Positions 47,668 through 55,743 of a stretch of DNA of 63,593 nt are shown here, in pieces; position 1 is the first letter of the stretch, and each line of letters begins with the position of its first letter. Position numbers and translations under genes: made by a program. Under the pieces are notes generated by a model. It saw nothing but the letters and a program-made list of their open reading frames with translations, was not told where the DNA came from and made no database searches. This stretch comes from Caulobacter sp. (GTDB lineage: Bacteria; Pseudomonadota; Alphaproteobacteria; Caulobacterales; Caulobacteraceae): the NCBI GenBank assembly GCA_030683005.1, contig JAUXMY010000013.1, forward strand, positions 1-63,593, in the 5' to 3' direction.

Positions 47668-48348
47668 ATGACCGCCGACGACCAGAAACGCATCTCCGGC
47701 GAGGCCGCCGCGCAGCTGGTGGAGGCCGGCATGGTCGTGGGGCTGGGCACTGGCTCGACGGCGGCCTGGTTCGTCAAGGCGCTGGCGGCGCGGGGCCTGG
47801 ACATCCGCGGCGTGCCGACCTCGGAGGCCACCGCCAACCTGGCCCGCGAGCTGGGCATGACCCTCGCCAGCCTGGACGACGTGAAGTCCATCGACCTGAC
47901 CGTCGACGGCGCCGACGAGATCGGCCCGGGCCTGTCGCTGATCAAGGGCGGCGGCGCGGCCCTGCTGCGCGAGAAGCTGGTCTGGGAGGCGTCCGCGCGC
48001 TGCGTGGTCATCGCCGACGCCGCCAAGCATGTGAAGACCCTGGGCCGGTTCCCGCTGCCGATCGAGGTGGTGCGTTTCGGCCACCCACACACCGGTCGGC
48101 GGCTGGCCGACATCGCCGCCGAGTTCGACCTGCCGCCGCCCCGCCTGCGCACCGCCGACCGGGGCGTGGTGGTCACCGACGGCGGCAACGTCATCTACGA
48201 CATGGCCTCGGGCGTGATAGAGGACCCCGCCGCCCTGGCCGGGGCGCTGAAGAGCGTCACCGGCGTGGTCGACCACGGCCTGTTCCTCGACCTCGCCGAC
48301 GAGGCGCTGATCGGAACCGATGACGGGGTGGTCAAGCTGGTTCCGTAG
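47668..48348 (+). CDS. rpiA: Ribose-5-phosphate isomerase A
   Basis: Interconverts ribose 5-phosphate and ribulose 5-phosphate in the pentose phosphate pathway. The 226-residue protein has GLGTGSTAAWFV, TSEATANLARELGM, DGADEIGPGLSLIKGGGAA and LREKLVWEAS with the catalytic Glu and Lys. The ATG at 47668 fits the family; an upstream GTG at 47629 would add 13 residues. Divergent from ahpC. Confidence 0.93.
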   Translation: MTADDQKRISGEAAAQLVEAGMVVGLGTGSTAAWFVKALAARGLDIRGVPTSEATANLARELGMTLASLDDVKSIDLTVDGADEIGPGLSLIKGGGAALLREKLVWEASARCVVIADAAKHVKTLGRFPLPIEVVRFGHPHTGRRLADIAAEFDLPPPRLRTADRGVVVTDGGNVIYDMASGVIEDPAALAGALKSVTGVVDHGLFLDLADEALIGTDDGVVKLVP

Positions 48349-48365
48349 TCCCATATCCACCCCAC

Positions 48366-48486
48366 CCGTGTTCCCGGCCCCCGGGTCGCGCTTGCGCGCG
48401 CCCGAGGGTAAACTGCCCGGGATCCATGACACACCCGAACGGTTGGAAGGCGTCCCCGTGGATCCCGGCCTTCGCCGGGAAGACGG
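48366..48486. repeat. Palindromic repeat family R2, copy 4 (diverged)
   Basis: Right arm GTGGATCCCGGCCTTCGCCG (ending GGAAGACGG) is standard; the left arm begins CCGTGTTCCCGG but is interrupted by a GC-rich insert before CCCGGGATCCATG. Ends 9 bases before the gor start codon, so it lies in that leader. Confidence 0.65.
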
Positions 48487-48495
48487 AGAGCTTCG

Positions 48496-49878
48496 ATGCC
48501 CACCTACGACTACGACCTCTTCGTCATCGGCGCCGGATCGGGCGGGGTGCGGGCCTCGCGGCTGGCGGCGATGAGCGGCGCGCGGGTCGCCGTGGCCGAG
48601 GAGCACCGCGTCGGCGGCACCTGCGTGATCCGCGGCTGCGTGCCCAAGAAGTTCATGGTCTACGCCAGCGAGTTCTCCAACCAGGTCAAGACCGCCCGGG
48701 GCTTCGGCTGGACCGTGCCCGAGCCCACCTTCGACTGGCCGACCTTCCGCCAGGCCATGGAGATCGAGGTCGCGCGCCTCTCGGGCATCTACGTCACCAA
48801 CCTGCAGAAGGCCGGCGCCGAGCTGATTCACAAGCGGGCCGTGTTGAAGGACGCCCACACCGTCGAGATCGTCGGCGAGGACCGCACGGTGACCGCCGGC
48901 AAGATCCTGATCGCCACCGGCGGCCGGGTGACGGTCCCGGACCTGCCCGGCATCGAGCACGCCATCACCTCCAACGAGGCCTTCCATCTCGACAAGCTTC
49001 CCGAGAGCATCCTGGTGGTCGGCGGCGGTTATATCGCCGTGGAGTTCGCCGGCATCTTCGCGGGCCTCGGCAGCCAGGTGACGCTGCTCTATCGCGGCCC
49101 TAACATCCTGCGCGGCTTCGACGACGACGTCCGCGCGCACCTGGCCGGCGAGCTGGAGCGGCGCGGCATCAAGGTGGTGCTGGGCTGTGAGCACTCCAGC
49201 CTGGAGAAGACCGATGCCGGCATCGTCAGCACCCTGAACAACGGCATGACCTTCACCACCGAGCAGGTGATGTTCGCCACCGGCCGCGAGCCCTATGTCG
49301 AGGGCCTCGGCCTCGAAAACGCCGGCGTGGCGCTGAACGAACGCGGCGCGGTCAAGGTCGATGCCTACTCGAAGACCAATGTCGACAGCATCTGGGCCGT
49401 CGGCGACGTCACCGACCGCATGAACCTGACCCCCGTCGCCATCCGCGAGGGCGCCGCCTTCGCCGAGACGGAGTTCCGGGACCATCCGACGACCTTTGAC
49501 CACGACACCATCGCCACGGCGGTGTTCTCCCAGCCGCCGATCGGCACGGTCGGCCTGGGCGAGGGCGAGGCCCGCAAGGCCTTCGGCCAGATCGACGTCT
49601 ACCGCGCCGTCTTCCGCCCGATGAAGGTCACCTTCTACGGCGGCGAGGAGCGCACCCTGATGAAGCTCTTGGTCCGCGCCGACACCCAGCAGGTCGTCGG
49701 CGTCCACATCGTCGGCCCCGACGCCCCGGAGATGATCCAGATGGCCGCCATCGCCGTGAAGATGGGCGTCACCAAACAGCAGTGGGACTCCACCTGCGCC
49801 GTCCACCCGACGGCGGCGGAAGAGCTGGTGACCATGCGCGAGAAGTACCTGCCGGCGGATCTGGGGGCGGTGGGGTAG
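48496..49878 (+). CDS. gor: Glutathione-disulfide reductase
   Basis: NADPH-FAD disulfide reductase of 460 residues regenerating glutathione. FAD motif VIGAGSGGVRASRLAA, redox pair C43/C48 in GGTCVIRGCVPKK, NAD(P) fold VVGGGYIAVEFAGIFAGLG and the C-terminal active-site His in CAVHPTAAEELVTM. The GCVPKK string marks glutathione reductase rather than lipoamide dehydrogenase. Preceded by an R2 repeat. Confidence 0.94.
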   Translation: MPTYDYDLFVIGAGSGGVRASRLAAMSGARVAVAEEHRVGGTCVIRGCVPKKFMVYASEFSNQVKTARGFGWTVPEPTFDWPTFRQAMEIEVARLSGIYVTNLQKAGAELIHKRAVLKDAHTVEIVGEDRTVTAGKILIATGGRVTVPDLPGIEHAITSNEAFHLDKLPESILVVGGGYIAVEFAGIFAGLGSQVTLLYRGPNILRGFDDDVRAHLAGELERRGIKVVLGCEHSSLEKTDAGIVSTLNNGMTFTTEQVMFATGREPYVEGLGLENAGVALNERGAVKVDAYSKTNVDSIWAVGDVTDRMNLTPVAIREGAAFAETEFRDHPTTFDHDTIATAVFSQPPIGTVGLGEGEARKAFGQIDVYRAVFRPMKVTFYGGEERTLMKLLVRADTQQVVGVHIVGPDAPEMIQMAAIAVKMGVTKQQWDSTCAVHPTAAEELVTMREKYLPADLGAVG

Positions 49879-49887
49879 GGGGGCGCG

Positions 49888-50895
49888 ATGGCGACAAGCG
49901 ATAGGCCGGGCTTCACGTATTCCCGCGTCAGAGAAGTCGACACACTCCATTTCACCGGCGGGATTCGAGGGCGTCGAGCAGAGGCTGGATGGCGGATTGG
50001 GCCGATAGGACCAAACGGCGCGCTAGGAGACCTCGCTCCGGTACCGGAACGGGACATCAAAGCTGCGGCAAGCGCCTTGGGCATTCATGTGTTCGGCGCT
50101 GACGAGGAATTGCTATGCGACCCTTACTTGCGCACTCGAATCTGGCGTCCATTCGTGGGGCTCCCTAGTGATCCCGGTCTGCCGACCGAGACTTGGGCAT
50201 CTATCGGGCATCATGCTTCGGAGGCCGGAGACGAAACCTACGCAAACCTTGCGCGCAACGTGGCTGAGTGTCTTCGGGCCGCCGACATTCGTCTCCGCGA
50301 CCTTTCGGATGGATACGAATCCCAATTGTTGTCTGCTTTGAATGCAGAAACACAGTCCGGAGTTCGGTTCGACAACCTGCCTCTTAAGGACTTGCATCTC
50401 GCAATCCATTCTCTGGTTGCCGAGATGGGTGCTGCTCGGGACTATCTTGCGGCAATAGTTGGCATGCACTTAGGCGCTCCGGAGAAGTACAACAGTCTCG
50501 CGTGGCTTTTGCCTTGGCTTAAGGCCAAGGCGCGTGAAGCTGAATGCGCCACGCCGATAGCCGTCACTCTCCTCGAAGGCGTAGATGAATCCAGTGGCGA
50601 CGCTTGGCTCAGCCGGCTCTCGGCGTATCGTAATCTATTCCTCCATCGGGGGCCGATGGGGTCGCGCGACATCAAGCAAGGCCCGCACCTAGTGGAACTT
50701 GCCAGCGTCCACGGGCTGATCCGCACCTTCAAGATGCCTTTGCCGCGCAACGCAGACTGCGAGCCGGAACGGGATGCTTTGGAGGAGTTCGTCGCGCTAC
50801 ATCGCGCCTTGTTCGACCTTGCCGCTCGCCTTGCCTCGATGGCGCGGTACGGAATGACGCCCCGGATAGTTGCCCGCGCCGATGTCGCGGAATAG
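49888..50895 (+). CDS. HEPN-like protein of unknown function, atypical composition
   Basis: Protein of 335 residues with no recognised family from the sequence alone. It uses codons rare in its neighbours (ATA, AGG, TTG, CTA) and lower GC at third positions, suggesting recent transfer. Near residue 248 the helix AYRNLFLHRGPMG fits the R-N-x3-H motif (R248, H253) of HEPN ribonuclease domains, set in an all-helical C-terminal half (ALEEFVALHRALFDLAARLA). The N-terminal half seems mixed. HEPN proteins often act in toxin-antitoxin or antiviral RNA cleavage, but no partner gene is present. Start ATG follows a G-rich stretch after gor. Confidence 0.55.
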   Translation: MATSDRPGFTYSRVREVDTLHFTGGIRGRRAEAGWRIGPIGPNGALGDLAPVPERDIKAAASALGIHVFGADEELLCDPYLRTRIWRPFVGLPSDPGLPTETWASIGHHASEAGDETYANLARNVAECLRAADIRLRDLSDGYESQLLSALNAETQSGVRFDNLPLKDLHLAIHSLVAEMGAARDYLAAIVGMHLGAPEKYNSLAWLLPWLKAKAREAECATPIAVTLLEGVDESSGDAWLSRLSAYRNLFLHRGPMGSRDIKQGPHLVELASVHGLIRTFKMPLPRNADCEPERDALEEFVALHRALFDLAARLASMARYGMTPRIVARADVAE

Positions 50896-50971
50896 CCGCC
50901 AATTGCCTCCCTTCTCAAGCTTCGAAAGCGGAGACAAACGCCGACTTCTCTACCTCCTCCAGATCCCCCCA

Positions 50972-51087
50972 CCGTCATCCTCGGGCTCGTCCCGAGGACC
51001 CCTCGTTCGGCTTCACTGTGAGAGGGTGATCACATCCGCACCCGCGAGCCGATTCAGGGGTCCTCGCCACGAGGGCGAGGATGACGG
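50972..51087. repeat. 116-bp palindromic repeat family R3, copy A
   Basis: Element of exactly 116 bp bounded by CCGTCATCC and GGATGACGG. Each arm contains its own small hairpin (left: CTCGGGCTCGTCCCGAG, right: CTCGCCACGAGGGCGAG), and the centre reads GTGATCAC with GGACCCC/GGGGTCC on the flanks. It ends 12 bp from the stop of the GIY-YIG gene. Confidence 0.85.
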
Positions 51088-51099
51088 GGGTTGGGAAGC

Positions 51100-51426
51100 T
51101 CACACCAGCCGCGGTCCCGGAACCCAGTCGGCGATCTGAGGGTAGAGGTCGTCCCAGCGCGGGTTGTCGCGCTCGATCAGGTTGATCTTCCACTGGCGGG
51201 GCCAGCGCTTCAGGGACTTCTCCCGCTGGATCGCGCCGATCATGCGTTCGCGGGGTTCGTACCAGACCAGGCGGGTGAGGCCGTACTTGTGCGTGAAGCC
51301 CGGGAAGACGCCTTCGCGGTGTTTCACGATCCGGCTGAGGAAGGCGCTGGTCACGCCGATGTAGATCGTCCCGCGATAGCGGTCGGCCATCATGTACACC
51401 GCGATGAAGCTCTCGGATGTAACCAT
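51100..51426 (-). CDS. GIY-YIG nuclease domain protein (UPF0213/YhbQ type)
   Basis: Single-domain GIY-YIG protein of 108 residues. The GIY-like strand is AVYMMADRY, the YIG strand TIYIGVTSAFLSRI, followed by VKHREGVFPGFTHKYGL, WYEPRERMIGAIQREK and LIERDNPRWDDLY, all at the positions of the UPF0213 family. The catalytic Tyr, Arg and a C-terminal Glu/Asn are retained, so nicking activity is possible. The gene lies between two near-identical 116-bp palindromic elements in the same orientation, 12 and 42 bp away. Confidence 0.9.
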   Translation of the reverse strand: MVTSESFIAVYMMADRYRGTIYIGVTSAFLSRIVKHREGVFPGFTHKYGLTRLVWYEPRERMIGAIQREKSLKRWPRQWKINLIERDNPRWDDLYPQIADWVPGPRLV

Positions 51427-51468
51427 GGGTTTATCGTGTGCAAGTTTCGCGCGAGTATCAACCCAAGA

Positions 51469-51584
51469 TCGTCATCCTGGGCCTTGTGCCCAGGACCCCT
51501 CGTTCAGCTTCACCGTGAGAGCGTGATCACTTCCGCACCTGCGACCCGAAGCAGGGGTCCTCGGGACGAGCCCGAGGATGACGG
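51469..51584. repeat. 116-bp palindromic repeat family R3, copy B
   Basis: Also exactly 116 bp, in the same orientation as the copy at 50972. Bounded by TCGTCATCC and GGATGACGG. The inner 70 bases differ at roughly ten positions (for example GTGAGAGGGTGATCAC versus GTGAGAGCGTGATCAC). Starts 42 bp upstream of the GIY-YIG start codon. Confidence 0.85.
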
Positions 51585-51642
51585 AAGTTGGGGCAGGTCG
51601 TCGGCGATCCGGCGGTCTCTCAAGTCGCCAAGCTCCCCCCCT

Positions 51643-52662
51643 CTACCGCTCCGGCCCTTCCATCGGGTCCGTCGACGGCGTCAACAGATCATCCGCGGCG
51701 TCGTTGACCGTTGGCGCGGGTAGGGCCGGGTCCACGCGGGGCGGCGGCGGGACGGCGGCAGCCCTGTCGCCCATGCCCAGCGCGGCGAGGCCGTCGTCGC
51801 CTTCGCGGCCCAGGATGCTGCGGATGCGCAGGTCGGTCTGCGGGAAGGGAATCTCGATGCCGGCGGCGTCAAGCGCGTCGGCGATGGCCCAGGTGTAGGC
51901 GGCGTGCATGGCGGCCGGGCGTTTGACGGCCTCGGGCGTCGGCCAGACCAGCAGCTCGAAGTTCAGGCTGCTGTCTCCAAAGCCCACCAGCCAGACCTGA
52001 CTCTTGCGCTGCTCGGTTTCAGGCAGGGTGAAGGGGGAGGTGCGGGCCGCCTCCAGCACCGCTTCGCGCACCTCGCCGCGGGCCGCGCCATAGGCGACCG
52101 AGAACGGGATATGGATGCGCCGCGTGTCGCCCTTCAGCGTCCAGTTGGTGACCGGGCCCTCGATCAGGTGGGAGTTGGGAATGATGACGTTGACGTTGTC
52201 GTTCGTCTGGATCCGCGTGGCGCGGGGCCCGATCTCGGCGATCGCGCCACGGGTGCCGCTCTCCAGTTCGACATAGTCTCCGACCGACAGCATGCGGTCG
52301 AAGATCAGGAAGATGCCGGAGACGAATTCCTTGACCACCCCCTGCAGGCCCAGGCCGACGCCGATGCCGAGGGCGCCGGCGAATACCGCCAGGGACGAGA
52401 GATTCACCCCCGCCGCCGAAAGGGCGGCCACCGCGCCGATGACCAGGATGGCGTAGCCGGCCAGCTTTTCGAGCAGGTAGAGCGCCTGGGCCGTGCGCTG
52501 GGCCTTCAGGCGAAGTCGCCGGAGCCCCCGGGTCACCAGCCAGGACAGGAGGATGGCGAGGAGCAGGATCACGCCCCCGGTCACCAGCCCGCCAAGGGTC
52601 AGGATGGATCCGCCGATGTTGACGACCGCGGCGTCGTTCAGCTGGTCCAGATCGGAAATCAC
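51643..52662 (-). CDS. MscS family mechanosensitive ion channel
   Basis: Small-conductance channel releasing solutes on osmotic downshift. The 339-residue protein has three membrane helices, the pore helix being LSSLAVFAGALGIGVGLGLQ followed by GVVKEFVSGIFLIFDRML, then the beta domain (VGDYVELESGTRGAIAEIGP and IIPNSHLIEGPVTNW) and a cytoplasmic alpha-beta end. A GTG at 52662 is preferred; the preceding residues up to 52749 (rich in Cys/Pro) look untranslated. Flanked by the R3 repeat. Confidence 0.9.
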   Translation of the reverse strand: MISDLDQLNDAAVVNIGGSILTLGGLVTGGVILLLAILLSWLVTRGLRRLRLKAQRTAQALYLLEKLAGYAILVIGAVAALSAAGVNLSSLAVFAGALGIGVGLGLQGVVKEFVSGIFLIFDRMLSVGDYVELESGTRGAIAEIGPRATRIQTNDNVNVIIPNSHLIEGPVTNWTLKGDTRRIHIPFSVAYGAARGEVREAVLEAARTSPFTLPETEQRKSQVWLVGFGDSSLNFELLVWPTPEAVKRPAAMHAAYTWAIADALDAAGIEIPFPQTDLRIRSILGREGDDGLAALGMGDRAAAVPPPPRVDPALPAPTVNDAADDLLTPSTDPMEGPER

Positions 52663-52779
52663 GTCGTCGGCCCCATCGCTGATCAGCGGATGGCCAGGGC
52701 AAAGGTTCCTGGGCTTTTGTGGGAGAAGCCGGGAGAAGCGGGGACACACTCGCTTTCTCGCGAGCCCCGCAGCGCTCCG

Positions 52780-53952
52780 CTACGACAGCCGGTCCCGGAA
52801 GGTCTCGTACCCGAACTCCCGCACCAGCCTCAGCGCGTCCGACGCGCTGTCCCACAGCGCGATGGCGGGCAGGGGGACGCCGTTGAAGGTGTTGGTCTTG
52901 ACCATCGAATAGTGGGCCTGGTCGAGGAAGGCGATGCGCTGGCCCGGCGTCGGCGGCGCATCGAAGCGGTAGTCGCCGATGATGTCGCCAGCCAGGCAGG
53001 AAGGGCCGCCCAGGCGCACCGCGACGCCGGTGTCGCGCTCGTTCAACATGGCCGGGCGGTAGGGCGCCTCGATGACGTCGGGCATGTGGCAGGTGGCCGA
53101 GATGTCGGTGATGGCGACCGGGACGCCGTTGTCGAACGTGTCGAGGACCTCGCCGACCAGGATGCCGGCGTCGAGGGCGACCGCCTCGCCCGGCTCCAGC
53201 CAGACCTCGACCCCGTGCCGCTCGCGGATCCCGCGCAACAGGGCCACCAGGTCCTCGCGCTGATAGTCGGCGCGGGTGATGTGGTGGCCGCCGCCGAGGT
53301 TCAACCACTTCAGCCGCGGCAGCACGCTCTCAAGTCTCGGCTCCAGCGACGCCCAGATCCGGCGCAGGGGCTCGAAATCCTGCTCGCAGAGGGCGTGGAG
53401 GTGCAGGCCGTCGACGCCGTCGAGGTGTTCCGGCCGCAGCTGGCTGACCGGAAAGCCCAGCCGCGAGCCGGCCTGGCAGGGGTCGTACCGGGCGACCTCG
53501 CCGACGCTGTGCTCGGGATTGAGGCGCAGGCCGATGTCGAAGACCTCGCCCGCGGCGCGGGCCCGGGCGATCACCTCGGCGAAGCGCGCGATCTGGTCGG
53601 GCGTGTTGAAGATCACCGAGTCCGACAGCCGCAGGATCTCCGGCAGGTCGTCGCGCTTGTAGGCGGGCGAGTAGGTGGTCAGGTGGCCGTGATAGTGCTC
53701 GCGGGCCAGCCGCGCCTCCCACAGGCCGGAGGCGCAGGTCCCGTCGAGGTAGTCCGCCACCACGTCCGCCAGCGACCACATCGAGAACGCCTTCAGCGCC
53801 AGCAGCACCTTCGCGCCGCCGCGCTCGCCGACATCCTTCAAGATGGCCAGATTGCGCCGCACGGCCTGCTCGTCGACGACGAAGCAGGGCGAGGGCACGC
53901 GGCCGAGGTCGAAGCGCGCGAAGGCGCCGGGATCGCCCGCCTGGGTTTCCAT
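52780..53952 (-). CDS. nspC: Carboxynorspermidine/carboxyspermidine decarboxylase
   Basis: PLP enzyme of 390 residues, alanine-racemase-like fold type III, producing norspermidine or spermidine from the carboxylated precursor. VPSPCFVVDE at the N-terminus, LLALKAFSMWSL with the PLP lysine, LNLGGGHHITRADY and the C-terminal LDQAHYSMVKTNTFNG are family marks. The start overlaps the stop of the dehydrogenase gene upstream by four bases; both enzymes form the alternative aspartate-semialdehyde polyamine route. Confidence 0.9.
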   Translation of the reverse strand: METQAGDPGAFARFDLGRVPSPCFVVDEQAVRRNLAILKDVGERGGAKVLLALKAFSMWSLADVVADYLDGTCASGLWEARLAREHYHGHLTTYSPAYKRDDLPEILRLSDSVIFNTPDQIARFAEVIARARAAGEVFDIGLRLNPEHSVGEVARYDPCQAGSRLGFPVSQLRPEHLDGVDGLHLHALCEQDFEPLRRIWASLEPRLESVLPRLKWLNLGGGHHITRADYQREDLVALLRGIRERHGVEVWLEPGEAVALDAGILVGEVLDTFDNGVPVAITDISATCHMPDVIEAPYRPAMLNERDTGVAVRLGGPSCLAGDIIGDYRFDAPPTPGQRIAFLDQAHYSMVKTNTFNGVPLPAIALWDSASDALRLVREFGYETFRDRLS

Positions 53953-55157
53953 CAGAAGGCCAGCGGGGCGTCCAGGTCGCGAACTTTCCACGGCAGGCCG
54001 TGCCGGTTCAGCATGTCCATGAACGGGTCGGGATCGAGTTGTTCCATGTTGAAGACCCCGGCCCCCGTCCACTGGCCGGTCAGCATCAGGGCCGCGCCGA
54101 TCATGGCCGGAACGCCGGTGGTGTAGCTGACCGCCTGGTTGCCGGTCTCGGCGTAGGCTTCCTCGTGATCACAGACGTTGTTGACGTAGACCGTCCTGGC
54201 CTTGCCGCCCTTTTCGCCGGTGGCGATCGTGCCGATGTTGGTCTTGCCCCTGGTGATCGGGCCCAGCGACGCCGGCTCGGGCAGCAGGGCCTTGAGGAAC
54301 TCGATCGGGATGATCTCCCGGCCCTGGAACATCATCGGTTCGATCCGCGTCATGCCGGTGTTTTCGAGCACCTCGAGGTGCTTGAGATAGGAGTCGCCGA
54401 AGGTCATCCAGAAGCGGATGCGCCTGATCTCCGGATAGAACTTCGCCAGCGACTCCAGCTCCTCATGGTACATGAGGTACATGTTCTTGGGTCCGACCTG
54501 ATCGAAGTCGAAGACCTGCTTGTGGCTCAGCGCCGGGCCTTCGATCCACTGGCCGTTCTCCCAGTGCCGCGACGGCGCGGTCACTTCGCGCAGGTTGATC
54601 TCGGGATTGAAGTTGGTGGCGAACGGCAGGCCGGTGTCGCCGCCGTTGCAGTCGAGGATATCGAGCGTGTCGATGCGATCGAGCAGGTGCTTTCTGGTGT
54701 AGGTCGCGAACACCGAGGTGACGCCGGGGTCGAAGCCGCTGCCGAGCAGGGCCATCAGCCCGGCGTCCCGGAAGCGGTCCTGATAGGCCCACTGCCAGCT
54801 GTATTCGAACTTCGCCTCCTCACGCGGCTCGTAGTTGGCCGTGTCGAGGTAGTTCACGCCCGCCTCCAGGCAGGCGTCCATGATGTTGAGGTCCTGGTAG
54901 GGCAGGGCGAGGTTGACCACGAGCGCGGGCCTGACCGCCTTGAGCAGCGCCACGGTCGCGGGAACATCGTCGGCGTCGAGTTGCGCCGTGTCGATGGCGA
55001 CGCCGGTTCGCTGTCTGACCGAGGCGGCGATAGCGTCGCACTTCGACTTCGTCCGGCTCGCCAGCGTGATGTGCGAGAAGATGTCCGCGTTCATGGCCAT
55101 CTTGTGGACGGCGACCGAACCCACGCCGCCGGCGCCGATAACAAGCACCTTGCTCAT
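53952..55157 (-). CDS. Carboxynorspermidine synthase (saccharopine dehydrogenase family)
   Basis: NADPH enzyme of 401 residues condensing aspartate semialdehyde with putrescine or diaminopropane to the carboxylated polyamine. N-terminal Rossmann motif VLVIGAGGVGSVAVHKMA, then LASRTKSKCDAIA. Its pairing with the decarboxylase downstream is the best evidence for this activity over lysine biosynthesis. A GC-rich hairpin lies 30 bases upstream (55187-55204). Confidence 0.9.
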   Translation of the reverse strand: MSKVLVIGAGGVGSVAVHKMAMNADIFSHITLASRTKSKCDAIAASVRQRTGVAIDTAQLDADDVPATVALLKAVRPALVVNLALPYQDLNIMDACLEAGVNYLDTANYEPREEAKFEYSWQWAYQDRFRDAGLMALLGSGFDPGVTSVFATYTRKHLLDRIDTLDILDCNGGDTGLPFATNFNPEINLREVTAPSRHWENGQWIEGPALSHKQVFDFDQVGPKNMYLMYHEELESLAKFYPEIRRIRFWMTFGDSYLKHLEVLENTGMTRIEPMMFQGREIIPIEFLKALLPEPASLGPITRGKTNIGTIATGEKGGKARTVYVNNVCDHEEAYAETGNQAVSYTTGVPAMIGAALMLTGQWTGAGVFNMEQLDPDPFMDMLNRHGLPWKVRDLDAPLAF

Positions 55158-55743
55158 CTATGCTTTTCCTCACGCAAGCCGTTCCGGCGCGCCTGACGGC
55201 GCGCTTGGGAGCGGCGGTTTATCACGGAGGGGAAGGTGCGATAACCACCCATGGGCCTGACGCGCCTGGCGCAGGTGAGAGACTCTGGAGACAGATACTC
55301 TCGAGACAAAGCGGGACATGGCGGGACAATCGGCTACCTGTCAGAGGGCCCGGACCTGGGCCCGACACGCCTCCCGGGCGTCGCGGGACCGCCGGCCCGG
55401 CTGGTTTCCGGCCTTGGCGTCATGCCGGCAAGTGTCTGTTTTAGCGTGATTTCCCGCCCTTGCCACAACACGACCGGCAAGGGCCTTACAATGGAGTCCT
55501 GGCGAGCATCAAACCGATGCTCCGGGTCGGCGGAGAGGGGGCGAACCGTGACATGGAGACAGTCTGCCCCACCGGCTTCCCTGCGCCCGGCCAGGGCCGC
55601 TTTTCCGCTCCAGGGTCGTTTCACCCGCAACCTTCGCGCACGACCATACCCCTTCATGCGACAATCACCCGCATCGGGCGCATAATTTTGCCTTCGGACC
55701 GGCTCTAGGGTAAGACCCGCGTCCCATTTCAGAGTTTGAGACC
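55158..55743. other. 586-bp intergenic region between the polyamine and DAHP synthase genes
   Basis: No convincing gene. At 55187-55204 a hairpin GCGCGCC-TGAC-GGCGCGC lies in the leader of the minus-strand polyamine operon. The rest holds short GGGACA/GGGACC direct repeats (about 55312-55392) and a lower-GC stretch near 55600-55690. I recognise no riboswitch or tRNA. The divergent promoters of both flanking genes must lie here. Confidence 0.4.

Noticed and set aside
47632..49950. 772-codon frame antisense to rpiA and gor
   Set aside because: Crosses the R2 repeat and two genes; no recognisable fold.
50972..51584. CRISPR array
   Set aside because: Only two repeats, 116 bp each and 381 bp apart with a gene between; no array or Cas genes.
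51904..54126. 740-codon frame antisense to MscS and nspC
   Set aside because: Composition-driven frame opposite two identified genes.
55251..55708. Short coding frames in the gap before DAHP synthase
   Set aside because: Several overlapping frames, no ribosome site or family resemblance, mixed composition.
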